Shown here piece by piece: positions 50,199 through 60,910 of a stretch of DNA of 64,000 bases. The notes under the pieces were generated by a model. The model saw only the letters and a list, made by a program, of their open reading frames with translations, was not told the origin of the DNA and searched no databases. Numbering within the stretch: position 1 is the first letter of the stretch; every line of letters starts with the position of its first letter. Source of the stretch: Rugosibacter aromaticivorans (GTDB lineage: Bacteria > Pseudomonadota > Gammaproteobacteria > Burkholderiales > Rhodocyclaceae); contig NZ_CP010554.1 in assembly GCF_000934545.1 (NCBI RefSeq), positions 1,302,001-1,366,000 of the forward strand. The letters are read 5' to 3'. The position numbers and the translations under genes were made by a program.

Positions 50199-51101
50199 TT
50201 ATTTATCGTTGGATGATGCCGATGCTGTGCGTAACAGCTTAGGGAGTTCAGCAAGCAAGACACCTGCTAGCGTGACCATGCCGCCTGCAATATGGTAAGC
50301 ATGCAATTGTTCACCCAATGTAACCATGGCAATCAGGGCAACAAGGAGTGGTAAAAGATTCATGAATAGCATTGCCCGATTCGCCCCTAGATGGACAACA
50401 CCACGCATCCAGAAGAATCCTGCAATGATGGATGAAAATAGGCCGGCAAATAGAATCAAGGGTAAATTTTGGGGCGTAATGGGCGAGGGTGGTGAGAGCA
50501 GGAAAACAGGCAAAAGCATGAAGGCAGCCAACACAATTTGCAGGTAAAGCAGCTGCCATGGCGGCAGGGGGATAGGCCACTTATGCAGCAGTACGCCATA
50601 AGCGCCATAGGCGATCGTGCCAATCAACATCAACCCATCGCCAAAGACAATCCCTTGACTCATCAGGCTAAGCGGCGCCCCTTTGCTTACCAAAACAAGG
50701 ATGCCGGCAATGGATAATGCCGTGCCCGCGACCAAGGCAGGGGTTGGCCGTTCGTGCAGAAACACGGTGCTTAGCAGCATGGTGGTCAGTGGCATTAAAG
50801 AACCAATCAGCCCCATGTTGGTGGCTGTTGTGGTGGCAGCAGCGTAATAGGCAAGACTTTGAAAAAGCACCATGCCCAGCATGGAAAACGTAATGATTTT
50901 GAGCAGATGGCGACGAACAATAGCTCTGTTTGCCCACACTTTGCGCGCCATGAACGGCGTCATGACCAGCCCTGCCAATAACCAGCGATCAAATGAAATA
51001 ACGCCTGGCGCAATGGCGCCGGCAGAGAGTTTGCTCACAATCGTATTGAACGCCCAGATCAAAATGGCAATGAGCGGAAACGACAAATATTTTATGGGCA
51101 T
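50199..51101 (-). CDS. EamA/DMT family transporter
   Basis: Ten-helix inner-membrane permease of the drug/metabolite transporter superfamily, 300 aa, with two EamA repeats. Typical helix-end motifs are IWAFNTIVSKLSAG at the N-terminus, LMPLTTMLLSTVFLHERPTP at the end of repeat 1 and LLPLLVALIAMVTLGEQLH in repeat 2. The substrate is not predictable. It is transcribed away from the second aromatic block, convergent with it. Confidence 0.87.
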   Translation of the reverse strand: MPIKYLSFPLIAILIWAFNTIVSKLSAGAIAPGVISFDRWLLAGLVMTPFMARKVWANRAIVRRHLLKIITFSMLGMVLFQSLAYYAAATTTATNMGLIGSLMPLTTMLLSTVFLHERPTPALVAGTALSIAGILVLVSKGAPLSLMSQGIVFGDGLMLIGTIAYGAYGVLLHKWPIPLPPWQLLYLQIVLAAFMLLPVFLLSPPSPITPQNLPLILFAGLFSSIIAGFFWMRGVVHLGANRAMLFMNLLPLLVALIAMVTLGEQLHAYHIAGGMVTLAGVLLAELPKLLRTASASSNDK

Positions 51102-51170
51102 TTTTTCGTATGGCAGAAGCCGCCAGTAGGTTAAATTTTTTGCATTGATCCGCTGTGTTACCGTCCCCCC

Positions 51171-51217
51171 AGGGCACTTGCTTGGCAGCGCACCCCAAGG
51201 GCACTTGCTTCGCAGCG
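51171..51217. repeat. Imperfect direct repeat pair
   Basis: AGGGCACTTGCTTGGCAGCG (51171-51190) recurs at 51198-51217 with one base change and a 27-bp period. The second unit runs into a dispersed-repeat copy. Confidence 0.6.
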
Positions 51218-51237
51218 TATCGCCAGCGCCGAGTTTT
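51212..51237 (-). repeat. Dispersed repeat, copy F
   Basis: The minus strand reads AAAACTCGGCGCTGGC then GATACGCTGC, 37 bp downstream of glnD on its coding strand. It matches the rmuC coding copy nearly exactly. Confidence 0.65.
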
Positions 51238-51273
51238 CATGGGATCATTATGTGGGCTTGTTATGGTTTTCCG

Positions 51274-53886
51274 CTATGTGGCTGATACCTGCAATGCGGT
51301 GAGCAGGTCTTGCTCCAGCTTAACGAGTGTGCCTGTTTGCGTTAAGGCTTGTCCACTGACTAAAAACACATCTTCAACACGCTCGCCCAAGGTGCCTATT
51401 TTTGCAGTGTGTAATCTGACTCGGTGTTCATCCAGCACTTGAGCGATGGCGTAGAGTAGCCCGGGGCGATCAACTGCGCTGATGTTCATCAGATACTGCT
51501 CGCCGCGCTCGTCCGGGCGAATCTCACATGCCGGGGTAATCGGGAAATGACGAACCAGGCGCGACAGCCGCCCTGCGGGTACTGAAGGCAGTGGTGGCCG
51601 GGTGATCAGTTGCTGCGTTAGATCATGTTCGATCAAGCCGATCATGTCGCGATAGGCGACACCAAAGCCGGGCGCGAAAATAATAAAGCTGTCCAAGGCG
51701 TGGCCGTTGCGGGTGGTATGGATGCGAGCATCCAGAATGCTGTATCCAAGGCGCGCGAAAAATCCACACAGACGGGCAAACAGTTGAGACTGGTCGGGGC
51801 AATACACCATGACCTGCAACCCCTCGCCACTCGGGTTGAGATGGGCGCGAACAACGGGCTCTTGCGTATCGACGCAGTGGTAAAGATTGCGTGTGTGCCA
51901 GGCAATTTCTTCGGCATGCTGGCGCATGAAGTAACTGATATCGAGCTGGTCCCATAAACTTTGTTCAACGCCGTGACGCAAGCCGTAATAACGCAGAATG
52001 CGACGGGCATCTTCTTGCCGTTCGGTGACGCCGGCGAGTTGGGGCACGGTATCACCTGCGAGCAGTTTGGCTGTCATGCGATATAAATCTTCCAGCAGCT
52101 TGCCTTTCCAGTTATTCCACACTTTAGGACTGGTGCCACGAACGTCCGCCACGGTCACGAGGTATAGCGCTGTTAGGCGGCGAGTGTCGCCCACGCGCTG
52201 GGCAAAGGCTGCGATGACGTGTGGATCAGACAGGTCTTGTTTTTGTGCTACTTGCGACATGGTCAGGTGTTCTGCCACAAGGAAGGCCACTAAATCGGTG
52301 TCTTCCTGATTAAGGTCATGGTCATGACAAAACGTGGTCGCATCGGCTACACCGAGTGTGGAATGGTCTCCACCACGTCCTTTGGCGATGTCATGAAACA
52401 AGGCGGCAAGATAGAGCAGCCAGTGGCGGTCAAACCCGGCCATGAGTCGCGAGCAAAACGGATACTCATGCGCAAACTCAGGCATCGTAAAACGCCGCAG
52501 ATTGCGTATGACTTGCAAAATATGCTGATCGACGGTGTAGACGTGAAATAGATCGTGTTGCATCTGGCCAACGATACGGCCGAAGGCAGGCAGGTAGCGA
52601 CCCAGGATGTCATATTGGTTCATCCGCCGCAGGGCGTGAATAAGATGCGGTTGCCAAAAGAGGCTAAGAAACAGGGCGCGATTCGCAGGATCAGCGCGAA
52701 ACTGGGCATTGATCAGATGACGCGCACGCCACAGGGCGCGCAAGGTGCGGGGTGTCATGCCCTTGATTTCGCCACGCTGCATTTGCAACAGAAAACATTC
52801 AAGCAGAGCGCGGGGCGAGCGCTCAAAGGTGTCATCCTCGCGCACATCCAGGAGGTCTCGCACCGACTGAAAGTGCGCGTTGATGACGACAGGCGCGCCC
52901 ACTTGGGCCGGCAGCAGATGATCGGCCAAGGCTTGCATGGTGAGGGTATTGAGCTGTGTGACCAGTTTGGCTGTTTTGTAATAGTGCTGCATCAATACTT
53001 CAGAAGCGCGCTTGGCTTCGGTGGCGACCATGCCTAAGGTATCAGCCAGTTTTTCCTGGTAATCAAACAGCAGACGATCTTCGCGGCGACCAGCCAGCAA
53101 ATGCAAATGAATGCGTAATTCGCGCAGACGGCTCTCGCTTCGCTCTAACTGACCTGCTTCAATCGCGGTAATGATGCCGGTGTGCGCCAATGCTTGCCAG
53201 GTATCACCAAGTTGCGCAGCACGCGCAACCCAGCGGATGACTTGCAAGTCACGCAATCCTCCGGGGTTTTCTTTGCAATTGGGTTCCAGGCTATAGGGAG
53301 TGTCGTTATAGCGTGCGTAGCGTTCGGCTTGCTCTAATTGTTTGGCTTTGAAAAAAGCCGCTGGATTGAGTGCATCCCGGAAACTTTTCTCAAAGTTTTC
53401 ATACAGGCCGGGGTTGCCAATCAGATAACGTGCCTCGAGCAAGGATGTTTGTATGGTGATGTCGCGTGCAGCTTCTGTCAGGCATTCGCTTAACGTGCGC
53501 ACGCTGTGACCAATATCGAGCCCGATATCCCATAGCATGCCGACCAATGCTTCTATTTTTTCTTCACGCGGTGACACATCGCCTGGCGGGGTGGCCAGGG
53601 TGGCCGAGATGGTCGGGGTGGCATCATCGGATTGCAAAATCAGCAAATCCACGTCAGACGCCGGGTAAAGCGTGCCACGGCCATAACCACCGACAGCCAC
53701 CAGTGTCATGTCTGCTGGTAGATCAAGCGTTATCCAAAGTTCGCGTAGAACATCATCCACAACGGCTGCGCGGTTGGCGAGCAGCTCGCGGCTATGCTGG
53801 TTTTGGCGCCATGCGCTAGCTAGCTGCGCCTGTGCTGCTGCTAGCTGCTGCCGTGTCGCCATAGCAAGTGCGCGCAGGTCTTCCAT
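51274..53886 (-). CDS. glnD: PII uridylyltransferase / uridylyl-removing enzyme
   Basis: Nitrogen-status sensor that uridylylates and deuridylylates PII proteins, 870 aa. Domain order is a nucleotidyltransferase (VAVGGYGRGTLYPASDVDLLIL near residue 64), a central HD domain (LLYLAALFHDIAKGRGGDHS) and two C-terminal ACT domains (about 685-760 and 795-870). Both catalytic domains look intact, so it should be bifunctional. It starts 2 bp after the map stop, as in other betaproteobacteria. Confidence 0.95.
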   Translation of the reverse strand: MEDLRALAMATRQQLAAAQAQLASAWRQNQHSRELLANRAAVVDDVLRELWITLDLPADMTLVAVGGYGRGTLYPASDVDLLILQSDDATPTISATLATPPGDVSPREEKIEALVGMLWDIGLDIGHSVRTLSECLTEAARDITIQTSLLEARYLIGNPGLYENFEKSFRDALNPAAFFKAKQLEQAERYARYNDTPYSLEPNCKENPGGLRDLQVIRWVARAAQLGDTWQALAHTGIITAIEAGQLERSESRLRELRIHLHLLAGRREDRLLFDYQEKLADTLGMVATEAKRASEVLMQHYYKTAKLVTQLNTLTMQALADHLLPAQVGAPVVINAHFQSVRDLLDVREDDTFERSPRALLECFLLQMQRGEIKGMTPRTLRALWRARHLINAQFRADPANRALFLSLFWQPHLIHALRRMNQYDILGRYLPAFGRIVGQMQHDLFHVYTVDQHILQVIRNLRRFTMPEFAHEYPFCSRLMAGFDRHWLLYLAALFHDIAKGRGGDHSTLGVADATTFCHDHDLNQEDTDLVAFLVAEHLTMSQVAQKQDLSDPHVIAAFAQRVGDTRRLTALYLVTVADVRGTSPKVWNNWKGKLLEDLYRMTAKLLAGDTVPQLAGVTERQEDARRILRYYGLRHGVEQSLWDQLDISYFMRQHAEEIAWHTRNLYHCVDTQEPVVRAHLNPSGEGLQVMVYCPDQSQLFARLCGFFARLGYSILDARIHTTRNGHALDSFIIFAPGFGVAYRDMIGLIEHDLTQQLITRPPLPSVPAGRLSRLVRHFPITPACEIRPDERGEQYLMNISAVDRPGLLYAIAQVLDEHRVRLHTAKIGTLGERVEDVFLVSGQALTQTGTLVKLEQDLLTALQVSAT

Positions 53887-53887
53887 G

Positions 53888-54697
53888 TCAAGGGTGGATT
53901 TTGATGTGATCAGGGCAGGGCGGTGTGCCGGCAGAGAGTGTTAATACGTCGACGCCTGTTTCAGTCACGGCCAGGGTATGCTCAAATTGAGCAGAAAGAC
54001 TGCGGTCTTTGGTCACAATCGACCAGCCATCGGGGAGCTCTGAAATAGCGGCTTTGCCGGCATTGATCATGGGCTCGATGGTAAAAACCATGCCCGGCTC
54101 CATGATCGGCCCGCTGTTGGCGCTGCCGTAGTGCAGCACTTGAGGTTCTTCATGGAATTTACGCCCTGTACCATGGCCGCAAAACTCGCGTACCACTGAA
54201 AAACCAGCGGCTTCAGCATATTTTTGAATGGCCGCACCAATGGCACCCAGACGCACCCCGGGCCTGACTTGTGCAATCCCGATCCACATGCATTCGAAGG
54301 TGACCTTTACCAGTCGCTTGGCCAGAATCGATGCTTCACCCACAATAAACGTGCGGCTGGTATCTCCGTGCCAACCATTTTTTATGTTCGTGATATCCAG
54401 ATTGACGATGTCCCCATTTTTTAAGGGCCGGTCGTTAGGCACGCCATGACACACCTGATGGTTGATCGAAGCGCAGATGGATTTCGGGAAAGGCGTATGC
54501 CCTGGCGGGGCGTAGTTGAGCGGTGCGGGAATGCAATTTTGTACGTTCACGGTGTAGTCATGGCACAGTCGATCAAGTTCGGCTGTTGTTATGCCGGGTT
54601 TAACGAATGGCTCAATGTAATCCAGCACCTCAGCGGCAAGACGGCAAACCTCACGCATCTGGACGATGTCGTCGGGAGTTTTAATGGAAATGGACAT
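53888..54697 (-). CDS. map: Methionine aminopeptidase, type I
   Basis: Metallo-aminopeptidase removing N-terminal Met, 269 aa. The metal ligands of the pita-bread fold are visible in VNLDITNIKNGWHGDTSRTF (two Asp), GHGTGRKFHEEPQVLHYG (His), PGMVFTIEPMIN (Glu) and AQFEHTLAVTE (Glu). It is divergent from rpsB, with a dispersed-repeat copy between, and glnD follows immediately. Confidence 0.95.
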   Translation of the reverse strand: MSISIKTPDDIVQMREVCRLAAEVLDYIEPFVKPGITTAELDRLCHDYTVNVQNCIPAPLNYAPPGHTPFPKSICASINHQVCHGVPNDRPLKNGDIVNLDITNIKNGWHGDTSRTFIVGEASILAKRLVKVTFECMWIGIAQVRPGVRLGAIGAAIQKYAEAAGFSVVREFCGHGTGRKFHEEPQVLHYGSANSGPIMEPGMVFTIEPMINAGKAAISELPDGWSIVTKDRSLSAQFEHTLAVTETGVDVLTLSAGTPPCPDHIKIHP

Positions 54698-54750
54698 GAA
54701 AAATCAACGGAGGTGATAAAGCGGCTCATTTTAACCGCTCAAGGCCTTGT

Positions 54751-54777
54751 CGCGCCGTATTGCCAGCACCGACTTTT
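54751..54777 (-). repeat. Dispersed repeat, copy H
   Basis: The minus strand reads AAAAGTCGGTGCTGGC then AATACGGCGCG, between the divergent map and rpsB genes. Confidence 0.6.
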
Positions 54778-54825
54778 CAAGTCGTGGGTGCTGTGTGCGG
54801 GTTGACGATATTGTTGCTGATGCGC

Positions 54826-54855
54826 TTGCATCCCAGGGGGTAGGGCGACTAGAAT
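54826..54855 (+). promoter_or_regulatory. Candidate sigma70 promoter of rpsB-tsf
   Basis: TTGCAT (54826-54831), an 18-bp spacer and TAGAAT (54850-54855). It would give a leader of about 120 nt, fitting the structured S2-autoregulated leaders known for rpsB, whose fold I did not verify. Confidence 0.5.
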
Positions 54856-54983
54856 AGAGACCCTGTCCGGGATGTTCCTGGATGGAAATCCACACGCCTG
54901 GCACCGATAGGGTGGCGTTTGCAAGTTTAACCCTTGCAGAGCAGCACGGCCGGGCGGCGGTTCAACCCAATCGGAGATACTCG

Positions 54984-55742
54984 ATGAGCACTACCATGCG
55001 CCAAATGTTGGAGGCCGGCGTTCACTTCGGCCATCAAACACGTTTCTGGAATCCCAAGATGGCCCCGTATATTTTTGGCCATCGCAACAAAATCCACATT
55101 GTCAACCTTGAAAAAACCTTCGTTAAGTACAACGAAGCGATGGCTTTCGTGCGCAAGCTGGCAGCCAAAAAAGGTACGATTCTTTTCGTCAGCACCAAAC
55201 GTCAGGCGCGCGAAATTATCGCTGAAGAAGCCACTCGTTGCGGCATGCCTTATGTTGATGATCGCTGGCTTGGCGGCATGATGACTAACTTCAAAACCTT
55301 GAAACTATCTGTCAAACGCTTAAATGAGCTAGAGCAGATGGCGGCAGATGGCGGTTTTGCCAAGTTGTCCAAAAAAGAAGGCCTCACGCTGCAACGCGAG
55401 ATGGATAAGCTCAGAAAATCCATCGGTGGCATTAAAGATATGCCTGGTTTGCCCGATGCTATTTTTGTCATCGACGTTGGCTATCACAAAATTGCCATCA
55501 CCGAAGCCGGTAAGCTCGGTATTCCATTGGTCGGCGTGGTAGATACCAATCATTCACCCGACGGCGTGAATTACGTTATTCCAGGCAACGACGATTCCAC
55601 CCGCGCCATTCGTTTGTATGCCCGTGGTGTTGCTGATGCTGTTCTGGAAGGCAAAAATCAAGCGATGGGCGATCTTGTTCAAGCGCTGGCAGGTGACGAA
55701 GAGTTTGTTGAAATTGATGACGAGGATGCGTCGGCAGCGTAA
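54984..55742 (+). CDS. rpsB: 30S ribosomal protein S2
   Basis: A 252-aa S2 protein starting [26 protein letters not shown], the canonical N-terminus, behind CGGAGATACTCG. The signature [25 protein letters not shown] is near residue 180. The frame extended upstream to 54882 is leader RNA. First gene of the rpsB-tsf-pyrH-frr run. Confidence 0.97.
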   Translation: MSTTMRQMLEAGVHFGHQTRFWNPKMAPYIFGHRNKIHIVNLEKTFVKYNEAMAFVRKLAAKKGTILFVSTKRQAREIIAEEATRCGMPYVDDRWLGGMMTNFKTLKLSVKRLNELEQMAADGGFAKLSKKEGLTLQREMDKLRKSIGGIKDMPGLPDAIFVIDVGYHKIAITEAGKLGIPLVGVVDTNHSPDGVNYVIPGNDDSTRAIRLYARGVADAVLEGKNQAMGDLVQALAGDEEFVEIDDEDASAA

Positions 55743-55761
55743 TTCGCGCTGGTGGTTGATG

Positions 55762-55795
55762 ACGGGGGGAGGCGTTGAGTAGCCCCCCGTTTTTT
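55762..55795 (+). terminator. Attenuator-like terminator between rpsB and tsf
   Basis: ACGGGGGG/CCCCCCGT stem followed by six T. A partial terminator in this position would lower tsf relative to rpsB expression. Confidence 0.8.
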
Positions 55796-55826
55796 GAGGT
55801 AGTGTTTCTGAATCTGGAGTCAAGCA

Positions 55827-56726
55827 ATGGCGGAAATTACCGCAGGTATGGTCAAAGAATTGCGCGAAAAGACCGATGCGCCCATGATGGAGTGCAAAAA
55901 AGCGCTAACAGAAGCCGCTGGCGAAATGGATAAAGCAGAAGAGATTCTGCGCGTTAAACTCGGAAGCAAAGCATCCAAGGCCGCAAGCCGCGTCGCGGCT
56001 GAAGGTGTGGTTGCCATTCACATCAGTGCCGATGGCAAGTTGGGTAGCATTCTGGAAATTAATTCAGAAACTGATTTTGTTGCCAAGAACGACGATTTTC
56101 TCAAGCTGGCTGCCGATTGTGCCGGTTTGATTGCTACGAAAAACCCGGCCGATATCGCTGCGTTGTCTGCACTGGAGCTAGGTGATAGCACTGTTGAAGC
56201 TATGCGCACGGCGCTGGTCGGGAAAATCGGCGAAAACATGAGCCTGCGCCGTTTTGTGCGCGTTGAAGCGAAGGGTCATTTGGCTTGTTATATTCATGGC
56301 GGCTCGAAAATTGGGGTCTTGGTTGACGTGGTTGGTGGCAGTGAGTCTCTGGCTAAGGATATCGCCATGCATATCGCAGCCTCTAAACCGAAGTCGCTGG
56401 ATGCTTCCGGAGTTTCTGCTGAACTGCTGGAAACAGAGCGCCGTATTGCCATTGAAAAAGCGCGGGAATCTGGTAAGCCGGAAGCCATGCTGGAAAAAAT
56501 CGCTGAAGGAACCGTGCAAAAGTATTTGCGTGATGTCACATTGTTAGGCCAAGTCTTCGTCAAAGCCGAAGATGGCAAGCAAACCATTGAGCAGTTATTG
56601 AAAACCAGGAACGCTTCAGTTGCCAGCTTCACCCTGTATGTTGTGGGTGAAGGCATCGAAAAGAAAGTGACTGACTTTGCTGCCGAAGTCGCTGCCCAAG
56701 CGGCTGCCGCAGCAGGAAACAAGTAA
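55827..56726 (+). CDS. tsf: Elongation factor Ts
   Basis: EF-Tu guanine-nucleotide exchange factor, 299 aa. The N-terminal UBA-like domain has [22 protein letters not shown], followed by the core [10 protein letters not shown] (EF-Tu-contact TDFV) and a C-terminal module. A normal length for betaproteobacteria. pyrH starts 3 bp after its stop. Confidence 0.97.
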   Translation: MAEITAGMVKELREKTDAPMMECKKALTEAAGEMDKAEEILRVKLGSKASKAASRVAAEGVVAIHISADGKLGSILEINSETDFVAKNDDFLKLAADCAGLIATKNPADIAALSALELGDSTVEAMRTALVGKIGENMSLRRFVRVEAKGHLACYIHGGSKIGVLVDVVGGSESLAKDIAMHIAASKPKSLDASGVSAELLETERRIAIEKARESGKPEAMLEKIAEGTVQKYLRDVTLLGQVFVKAEDGKQTIEQLLKTRNASVASFTLYVVGEGIEKKVTDFAAEVAAQAAAAAGNK

Positions 56727-56729
56727 TAC

Positions 56730-57446
56730 ATGGTTGCGCCAAAATTTCGCCGTATTTTGCTGAAGCTCTCGGGCGAAGCACTGATGGGGGATGATGCGTA
56801 TGGTATCAATACCCCCATGCTGAATAGTATTGTGGCTGAAATTAAAGGCGTGGCCGATCTGGGTGTTGAAGTCGGTGTGGTCATTGGCGGCGGCAACATT
56901 TTCCGTGGCATGGCGGGCGTGGCCACCGGTATGGATCGTGCGACAGCTGATTACATGGGCATGTTAGCGACGGTGATGAATGGGATGGCCTTGTCAGACG
57001 CCATGCGGCAAGCAGGGCTTAGCGCACGTGTGCAATCAGCGCTCAATGTTGATCAGGTGGTTGAACCCTACATTCGTGGCAAGGCTATTCGTTATCTTGA
57101 AGAAGGTAAAGTGGTTATCTTTGCTGCAGGCACGGGCAACCCCTTCTTCACGACAGATACCGCAGCAGCGCTGCGGGGTGCGGAAATAGGCGCTGAAATT
57201 GTATTGAAAGCGACAAAGGTTGATGGCATTTATACCACCGACCCCAAAAAAGACGCTGCGGCGACGCGGTTCGCATGCATCAGTTTTGATGAGGTCATTC
57301 ATCGAAACCTCGCCGTTATGGACGCTACGGCGTTTGCCTTGTGTCGTGACCAAAAACTGCCGATTAATGTGTTTTCAATTTTTAAACCAGGCGCGCTCTT
57401 GCGTGTGGTCATGGGCGAAGACGAAGGAACGCTGGTTCACGTTTAA
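56730..57446 (+). CDS. pyrH: UMP kinase
   Basis: Hexameric bacterial UMP kinase of the amino-acid-kinase fold, 238 aa. It shows [37 protein letters not shown] and [11 protein letters not shown]. It sits in the conserved tsf-pyrH-frr order. Confidence 0.96.
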   Translation: MVAPKFRRILLKLSGEALMGDDAYGINTPMLNSIVAEIKGVADLGVEVGVVIGGGNIFRGMAGVATGMDRATADYMGMLATVMNGMALSDAMRQAGLSARVQSALNVDQVVEPYIRGKAIRYLEEGKVVIFAAGTGNPFFTTDTAAALRGAEIGAEIVLKATKVDGIYTTDPKKDAAATRFACISFDEVIHRNLAVMDATAFALCRDQKLPINVFSIFKPGALLRVVMGEDEGTLVHV

Positions 57447-57492
57447 GCCGTATGCAGGCATGCATTCAGGCGTTTAATTCAGGAGTCTTTTG

Positions 57493-58050
57493 ATGATCCC
57501 CGAGCTGAAAAAAATCACAGAACAAAAGATGCAAAAGAGTCTTGAAGCATTGCAATCTGATCTTGGCAAAGTGCGCACCGGTCGGGCTCACACGGGTATT
57601 CTGGATCATGTCCAGGTTGATTATTACGGCTCGCTGATGCCGATCAATCAAGTGGCTAATATCACTTTGCTTGATGCGCGAACCATAGGCGTGCAGCCGT
57701 GGGAAAAGCCCATGGTATCCAAAGTTGAAAAAGCCATTCGTGATTCTGATCTTGGACTGAATCCCGCAACGCAAGGTGACGTGATTCGTGTGCCGATGCC
57801 CGCATTGACCGAAGAGCGTCGCCGTGACTTGATCAAGGTTGTCAAGCATGAAGGTGAAAATGCCAAGATTGCGATACGTAATTTGCGTCGTGATGCAAAC
57901 GCTCATCTTAAGGATGTGCTGAAAAAGAAAGAGATTTCCGAGGATGATGAGCGTCGTGTGCAAGATGATATCCAGAAACTGACCGATCGCTATGTGCTTG
58001 AGGTAGACAAGCTGCTAGCAGAAAAAGAAAAAGATTTGATGGCAGTTTGA
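57493..58050 (+). CDS. frr: Ribosome recycling factor
   Basis: A 185-aa factor that splits post-termination ribosomes with EF-G. The start is ATG 57493 seven bases after AGGAG (a TTG immediately before it is in frame). Conserved [23 protein letters not shown] and the C-terminal three-helix bundle with REITEDD-like [20 protein letters not shown] are present. Confidence 0.97.
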   Translation: MIPELKKITEQKMQKSLEALQSDLGKVRTGRAHTGILDHVQVDYYGSLMPINQVANITLLDARTIGVQPWEKPMVSKVEKAIRDSDLGLNPATQGDVIRVPMPALTEERRRDLIKVVKHEGENAKIAIRNLRRDANAHLKDVLKKKEISEDDERRVQDDIQKLTDRYVLEVDKLLAEKEKDLMAV

Positions 58051-58096
58051 TTCGCACTATGGCCATTCCTCTGCACCGAACTGCGAAGAAATTCTA

Positions 58097-58873
58097 ATGG
58101 CGACGTTCACGAGTTCAACCCAGGCGATACCCAGTGTTAACGATGTTCCTCGTCATATCGCCATGATTATGGATGGCAATGGACGTTGGGCAAAACAACG
58201 TTTCTTGCCGCGCGTGGCTGGCCATAAACGCGGCGTCGATACCGTTCGTGCGATGGTGAAAGCCTGCATTTCGCAGGGCATTGAGTACCTTACCCTGTTT
58301 GCTTTTTCTTCAGAAAACTGGCGCCGGCCAGCAGATGAAGTATCGTTTTTGATGAATCTTTTTTTCACTGCGCTACAGAGTGAAATCGGCAGAATGCATG
58401 CGAATGGCGTTCGTCTGCATGTAGTGGGTGACCTGCAAGCCTTTGAGCCACGTCTGTTAGCCTTGATTCGGGAAGGGGAGGCGCTCACGGCTAACAATAC
58501 GTGCCTAACGCTGACTATTGCTGCCAACTATGGTGGCCGCTGGGATATTTTGCAGGCGGCCAATCAATTGGCGCTGGCTCATCCCGAAAAAGTAGGGCAT
58601 TACACCGAGGCCGATCTGATTCCCCATCTGGTGACGGCTTATGCTCCCGAACCAGATCTTTTCATCCGCACGGGCGGTGAGCAACGCATCAGCAATTTTT
58701 TGCTATGGCAATTGGCCTATAGCGAATTTTATTTTACCGATACGTTGTGGCCTGACTTCACCGACACTGCGTTGAGTGAAGCGATCCGCTCTTACCAGCA
58801 GCGCGAGCGCCGTTTCGGGCGGACTGGCGATCAGATAAAGTCAGCCGGCGTGTTACCAGCGCCGAGTTTATGA
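58097..58873 (+). CDS. uppS: Undecaprenyl diphosphate synthase
   Basis: Cis-prenyltransferase making the C55 lipid carrier for peptidoglycan. It is 258 aa with catalytic [15 protein letters not shown] (Asp in MDGN), the [11 protein letters not shown] block and [18 protein letters not shown]. The last eight codons (GVLPAPSL and stop) overlap a dispersed-repeat copy at 58845-58869, so the C-terminus may have been remodelled by the repeat. Confidence 0.95.
   Translation: MATFTSSTQAIPSVNDVPRHIAMIMDGNGRWAKQRFLPRVAGHKRGVDTVRAMVKACISQGIEYLTLFAFSSENWRRPADEVSFLMNLFFTALQSEIGRMHANGVRLHVVGDLQAFEPRLLALIREGEALTANNTCLTLTIAANYGGRWDILQAANQLALAHPEKVGHYTEADLIPHLVTAYAPEPDLFIRTGGEQRISNFLLWQLAYSEFYFTDTLWPDFTDTALSEAIRSYQQRERRFGRTGDQIKSAGVLPAPSL
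58845..58869 (-). repeat. Dispersed repeat, copy G, at the 3' end of uppS
   Basis: The minus strand reads AAACTCGGCGCTGG then TAACACGCCGGC. It supplies the codons just before the uppS stop and closely matches copy A. Confidence 0.6.
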
Positions 58874-58921
58874 GTTTGCTTTTACCATTGATTTTGCCAG
58901 TCATGGACAAATAGCCAACGG

Positions 58922-59722
58922 ATGTCCAATCTTAAGCAACGTGTGATTACCGCACTATGCCTGGTTGCCGGGTTTGGTGTGGTGCTGTTTTTATTTTCCG
59001 CATCGGCAGCAGCGCTGGCTTTTGCGGTGATCGCTGCATGCGCTGCCTGGGAGTGGGGCGGCCTGATGCGGCAAGATCAACCGGCGCGCATCATGTATGC
59101 TTTGGTATTGCTTTTGTTCTGCTGGCAAGTGCACATTTTTGCCGCAGAACTAACGCCCGTTCTGCTGACTATTTCTGTGGGGTTCTGGTTAACGATCATG
59201 CCCTTCTGGCTATGGCGAAAATGGACACTGAGGGGTAATGATTTTTTTGGTTATCTCATTGGTTTTCTGGTGATCTTGCCAACATGGGCAGCGATGGTCT
59301 TCCTGTACAACGTAAGCCCGTGGGTGTTATTGGCAACCATGGCGATTGTTTGGGTTGCTGATATCGGCGCTTATTTCACGGGCTGTGCGATTGGCCGACA
59401 TAAATTGGCACCCACCATCAGCCCGGGTAAGACCTGGGAGGGTGTCGCCGGGGCGTTGCTGGCTGTGGGGGTTTATGGCATGTATCTGCTGGTTTATTCA
59501 CCAGTGCAAGGCACCTTGCACTGGGGTCTTTTGGCTTTGGTTTTGCCACTCCTTACAGCAGTTAGTGTGCTTGGCGATTTGTTCGAGTCGTTATTGAAAC
59601 GTCAAGTGGGCATTAAAGATAGCAGTGGGCTGTTGCCCGGTCATGGCGGTGTATTGGATCGTATCGACAGCTTGACCTCCACCTTACCCCTGGCTGCATT
59701 GTTGCTCCATTTTTTCGTATGA
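58922..59722 (+). CDS. cdsA: Phosphatidate cytidylyltransferase
   Basis: Membrane enzyme making CDP-diacylglycerol, 266 aa with about seven hydrophobic segments. The C-terminal signature [21 protein letters not shown] then [13 protein letters not shown] is complete. It overlaps dxr by 4 bp. Confidence 0.96.
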   Translation: MSNLKQRVITALCLVAGFGVVLFLFSASAAALAFAVIAACAAWEWGGLMRQDQPARIMYALVLLLFCWQVHIFAAELTPVLLTISVGFWLTIMPFWLWRKWTLRGNDFFGYLIGFLVILPTWAAMVFLYNVSPWVLLATMAIVWVADIGAYFTGCAIGRHKLAPTISPGKTWEGVAGALLAVGVYGMYLLVYSPVQGTLHWGLLALVLPLLTAVSVLGDLFESLLKRQVGIKDSSGLLPGHGGVLDRIDSLTSTLPLAALLLHFFV

Positions 59723-60900
59723 TGAATCTGACCATTCTCGGCGCGACTGGCTCCATTGGCGTGAGCACGCTCGATGTTGTGGCGCGTTATCCAGACCGTT
59801 ATAAGGTCGTTGCACTCAGCGGCCATACACGCGTCGAACTGCTTGCTGAACAATGTCATAAATTTAATCCGGCTTATGCGGTGGTTGGCAGCGCGACGGA
59901 TGCTCAACGGTTGACGCATCTGCTCTCGACACGGCGGGTTAATACCCAGGTTCTGTATGGAACTGAAGCGCTGGCGCATATTGCCAGTCTCCCAGAGGTG
60001 GATGCAGTAATGGCGGCTATTGTCGGTGCAGCAGGCCTTATGCCAACACTTGCCGCGGTGAGCGCAGGCAAACGTGTTCTGCTCGCCAACAAAGAAGCAC
60101 TGGTAATGGCTGGCGATCTTTTCATGGCCGAGGTGCGTAAGTCCGGTGCGTGCTTGTTGCCTATAGACAGCGAACATAATGCGATATTTCAATCCATGCC
60201 CGCCGGTTATGCGGGAAACCTTTCTCGCGCAGGGGTCAGCCGTATTCTGCTCACAGCCTCTGGTGGCCCATTTCGTGACACCGCGATAGAAGCGCTATCG
60301 AGTGTGACCCCGGAGCAGGCTGTAGCGCACCCCAAGTGGACCATGGGGAGAAAAATTTCCGTTGATTCGTCGACCATGATGAACAAAGGTCTCGAAGTCA
60401 TCGAAGCGCATTGGTTGTTTAACGCGTCAGCAAATCACATCGAGGTAGTCATTCATCCGCAAAGCGTTATTCATTCGCTGGTTGAATATGTCGATGGTTC
60501 TGTCCTCGCTCAGCTTGGCAATCCGGATATGCGAACCCCGATTGCGCATGCCTTGGCTTGGCCACAACGGATCGATTCCGGTGTGGAAAGGCTCGATTTG
60601 TTTGCCATAGGGCAGCTTACTTTCGAGCGCCCCGATCTGGCTCGCTTCCCTTGTCTTGGATTAGCGTATCAGGCGTTGCGTGCAGGCGGGAATGCGCCTG
60701 CCGTGCTGAATGCCGCTAATGAGGTCGCGGTTAGCGCATTCCTGGCGGGGGATTTGCCTTTCCTTAAAATTGCAGCAGTGATTGCTGAGACGCTAGCAGC
60801 AGTGCCATGCAGTGAGGTGGCGACAATAGACGCGGTCATGACGGCCGATGATCAGGGGCGGATTGCAGCGACACGCGCTTTGGCCGCTTACGCTCAATGA
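59719..60900 (+). CDS. dxr: 1-deoxy-D-xylulose 5-phosphate reductoisomerase
   Basis: Second enzyme of the MEP isoprenoid pathway, 393 aa. It has NADPH-binding [26 protein letters not shown], the metal-site [11 protein letters not shown] and [21 protein letters not shown]. Two adjacent ATGs (59719, 59722) are possible starts. It overlaps the end of cdsA. Confidence 0.96.
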   Translation: MMNLTILGATGSIGVSTLDVVARYPDRYKVVALSGHTRVELLAEQCHKFNPAYAVVGSATDAQRLTHLLSTRRVNTQVLYGTEALAHIASLPEVDAVMAAIVGAAGLMPTLAAVSAGKRVLLANKEALVMAGDLFMAEVRKSGACLLPIDSEHNAIFQSMPAGYAGNLSRAGVSRILLTASGGPFRDTAIEALSSVTPEQAVAHPKWTMGRKISVDSSTMMNKGLEVIEAHWLFNASANHIEVVIHPQSVIHSLVEYVDGSVLAQLGNPDMRTPIAHALAWPQRIDSGVERLDLFAIGQLTFERPDLARFPCLGLAYQALRAGGNAPAVLNAANEVAVSAFLAGDLPFLKIAAVIAETLAAVPCSEVATIDAVMTADDQGRIAATRALAAYAQ

Positions 60901-60910
60901 GGAATATCCG

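Noticed and set aside
54882..54983. 5' extension of rpsB
   Set aside because: S2 proteins start at MSTTMRQML; the upstream part is the leader RNA.
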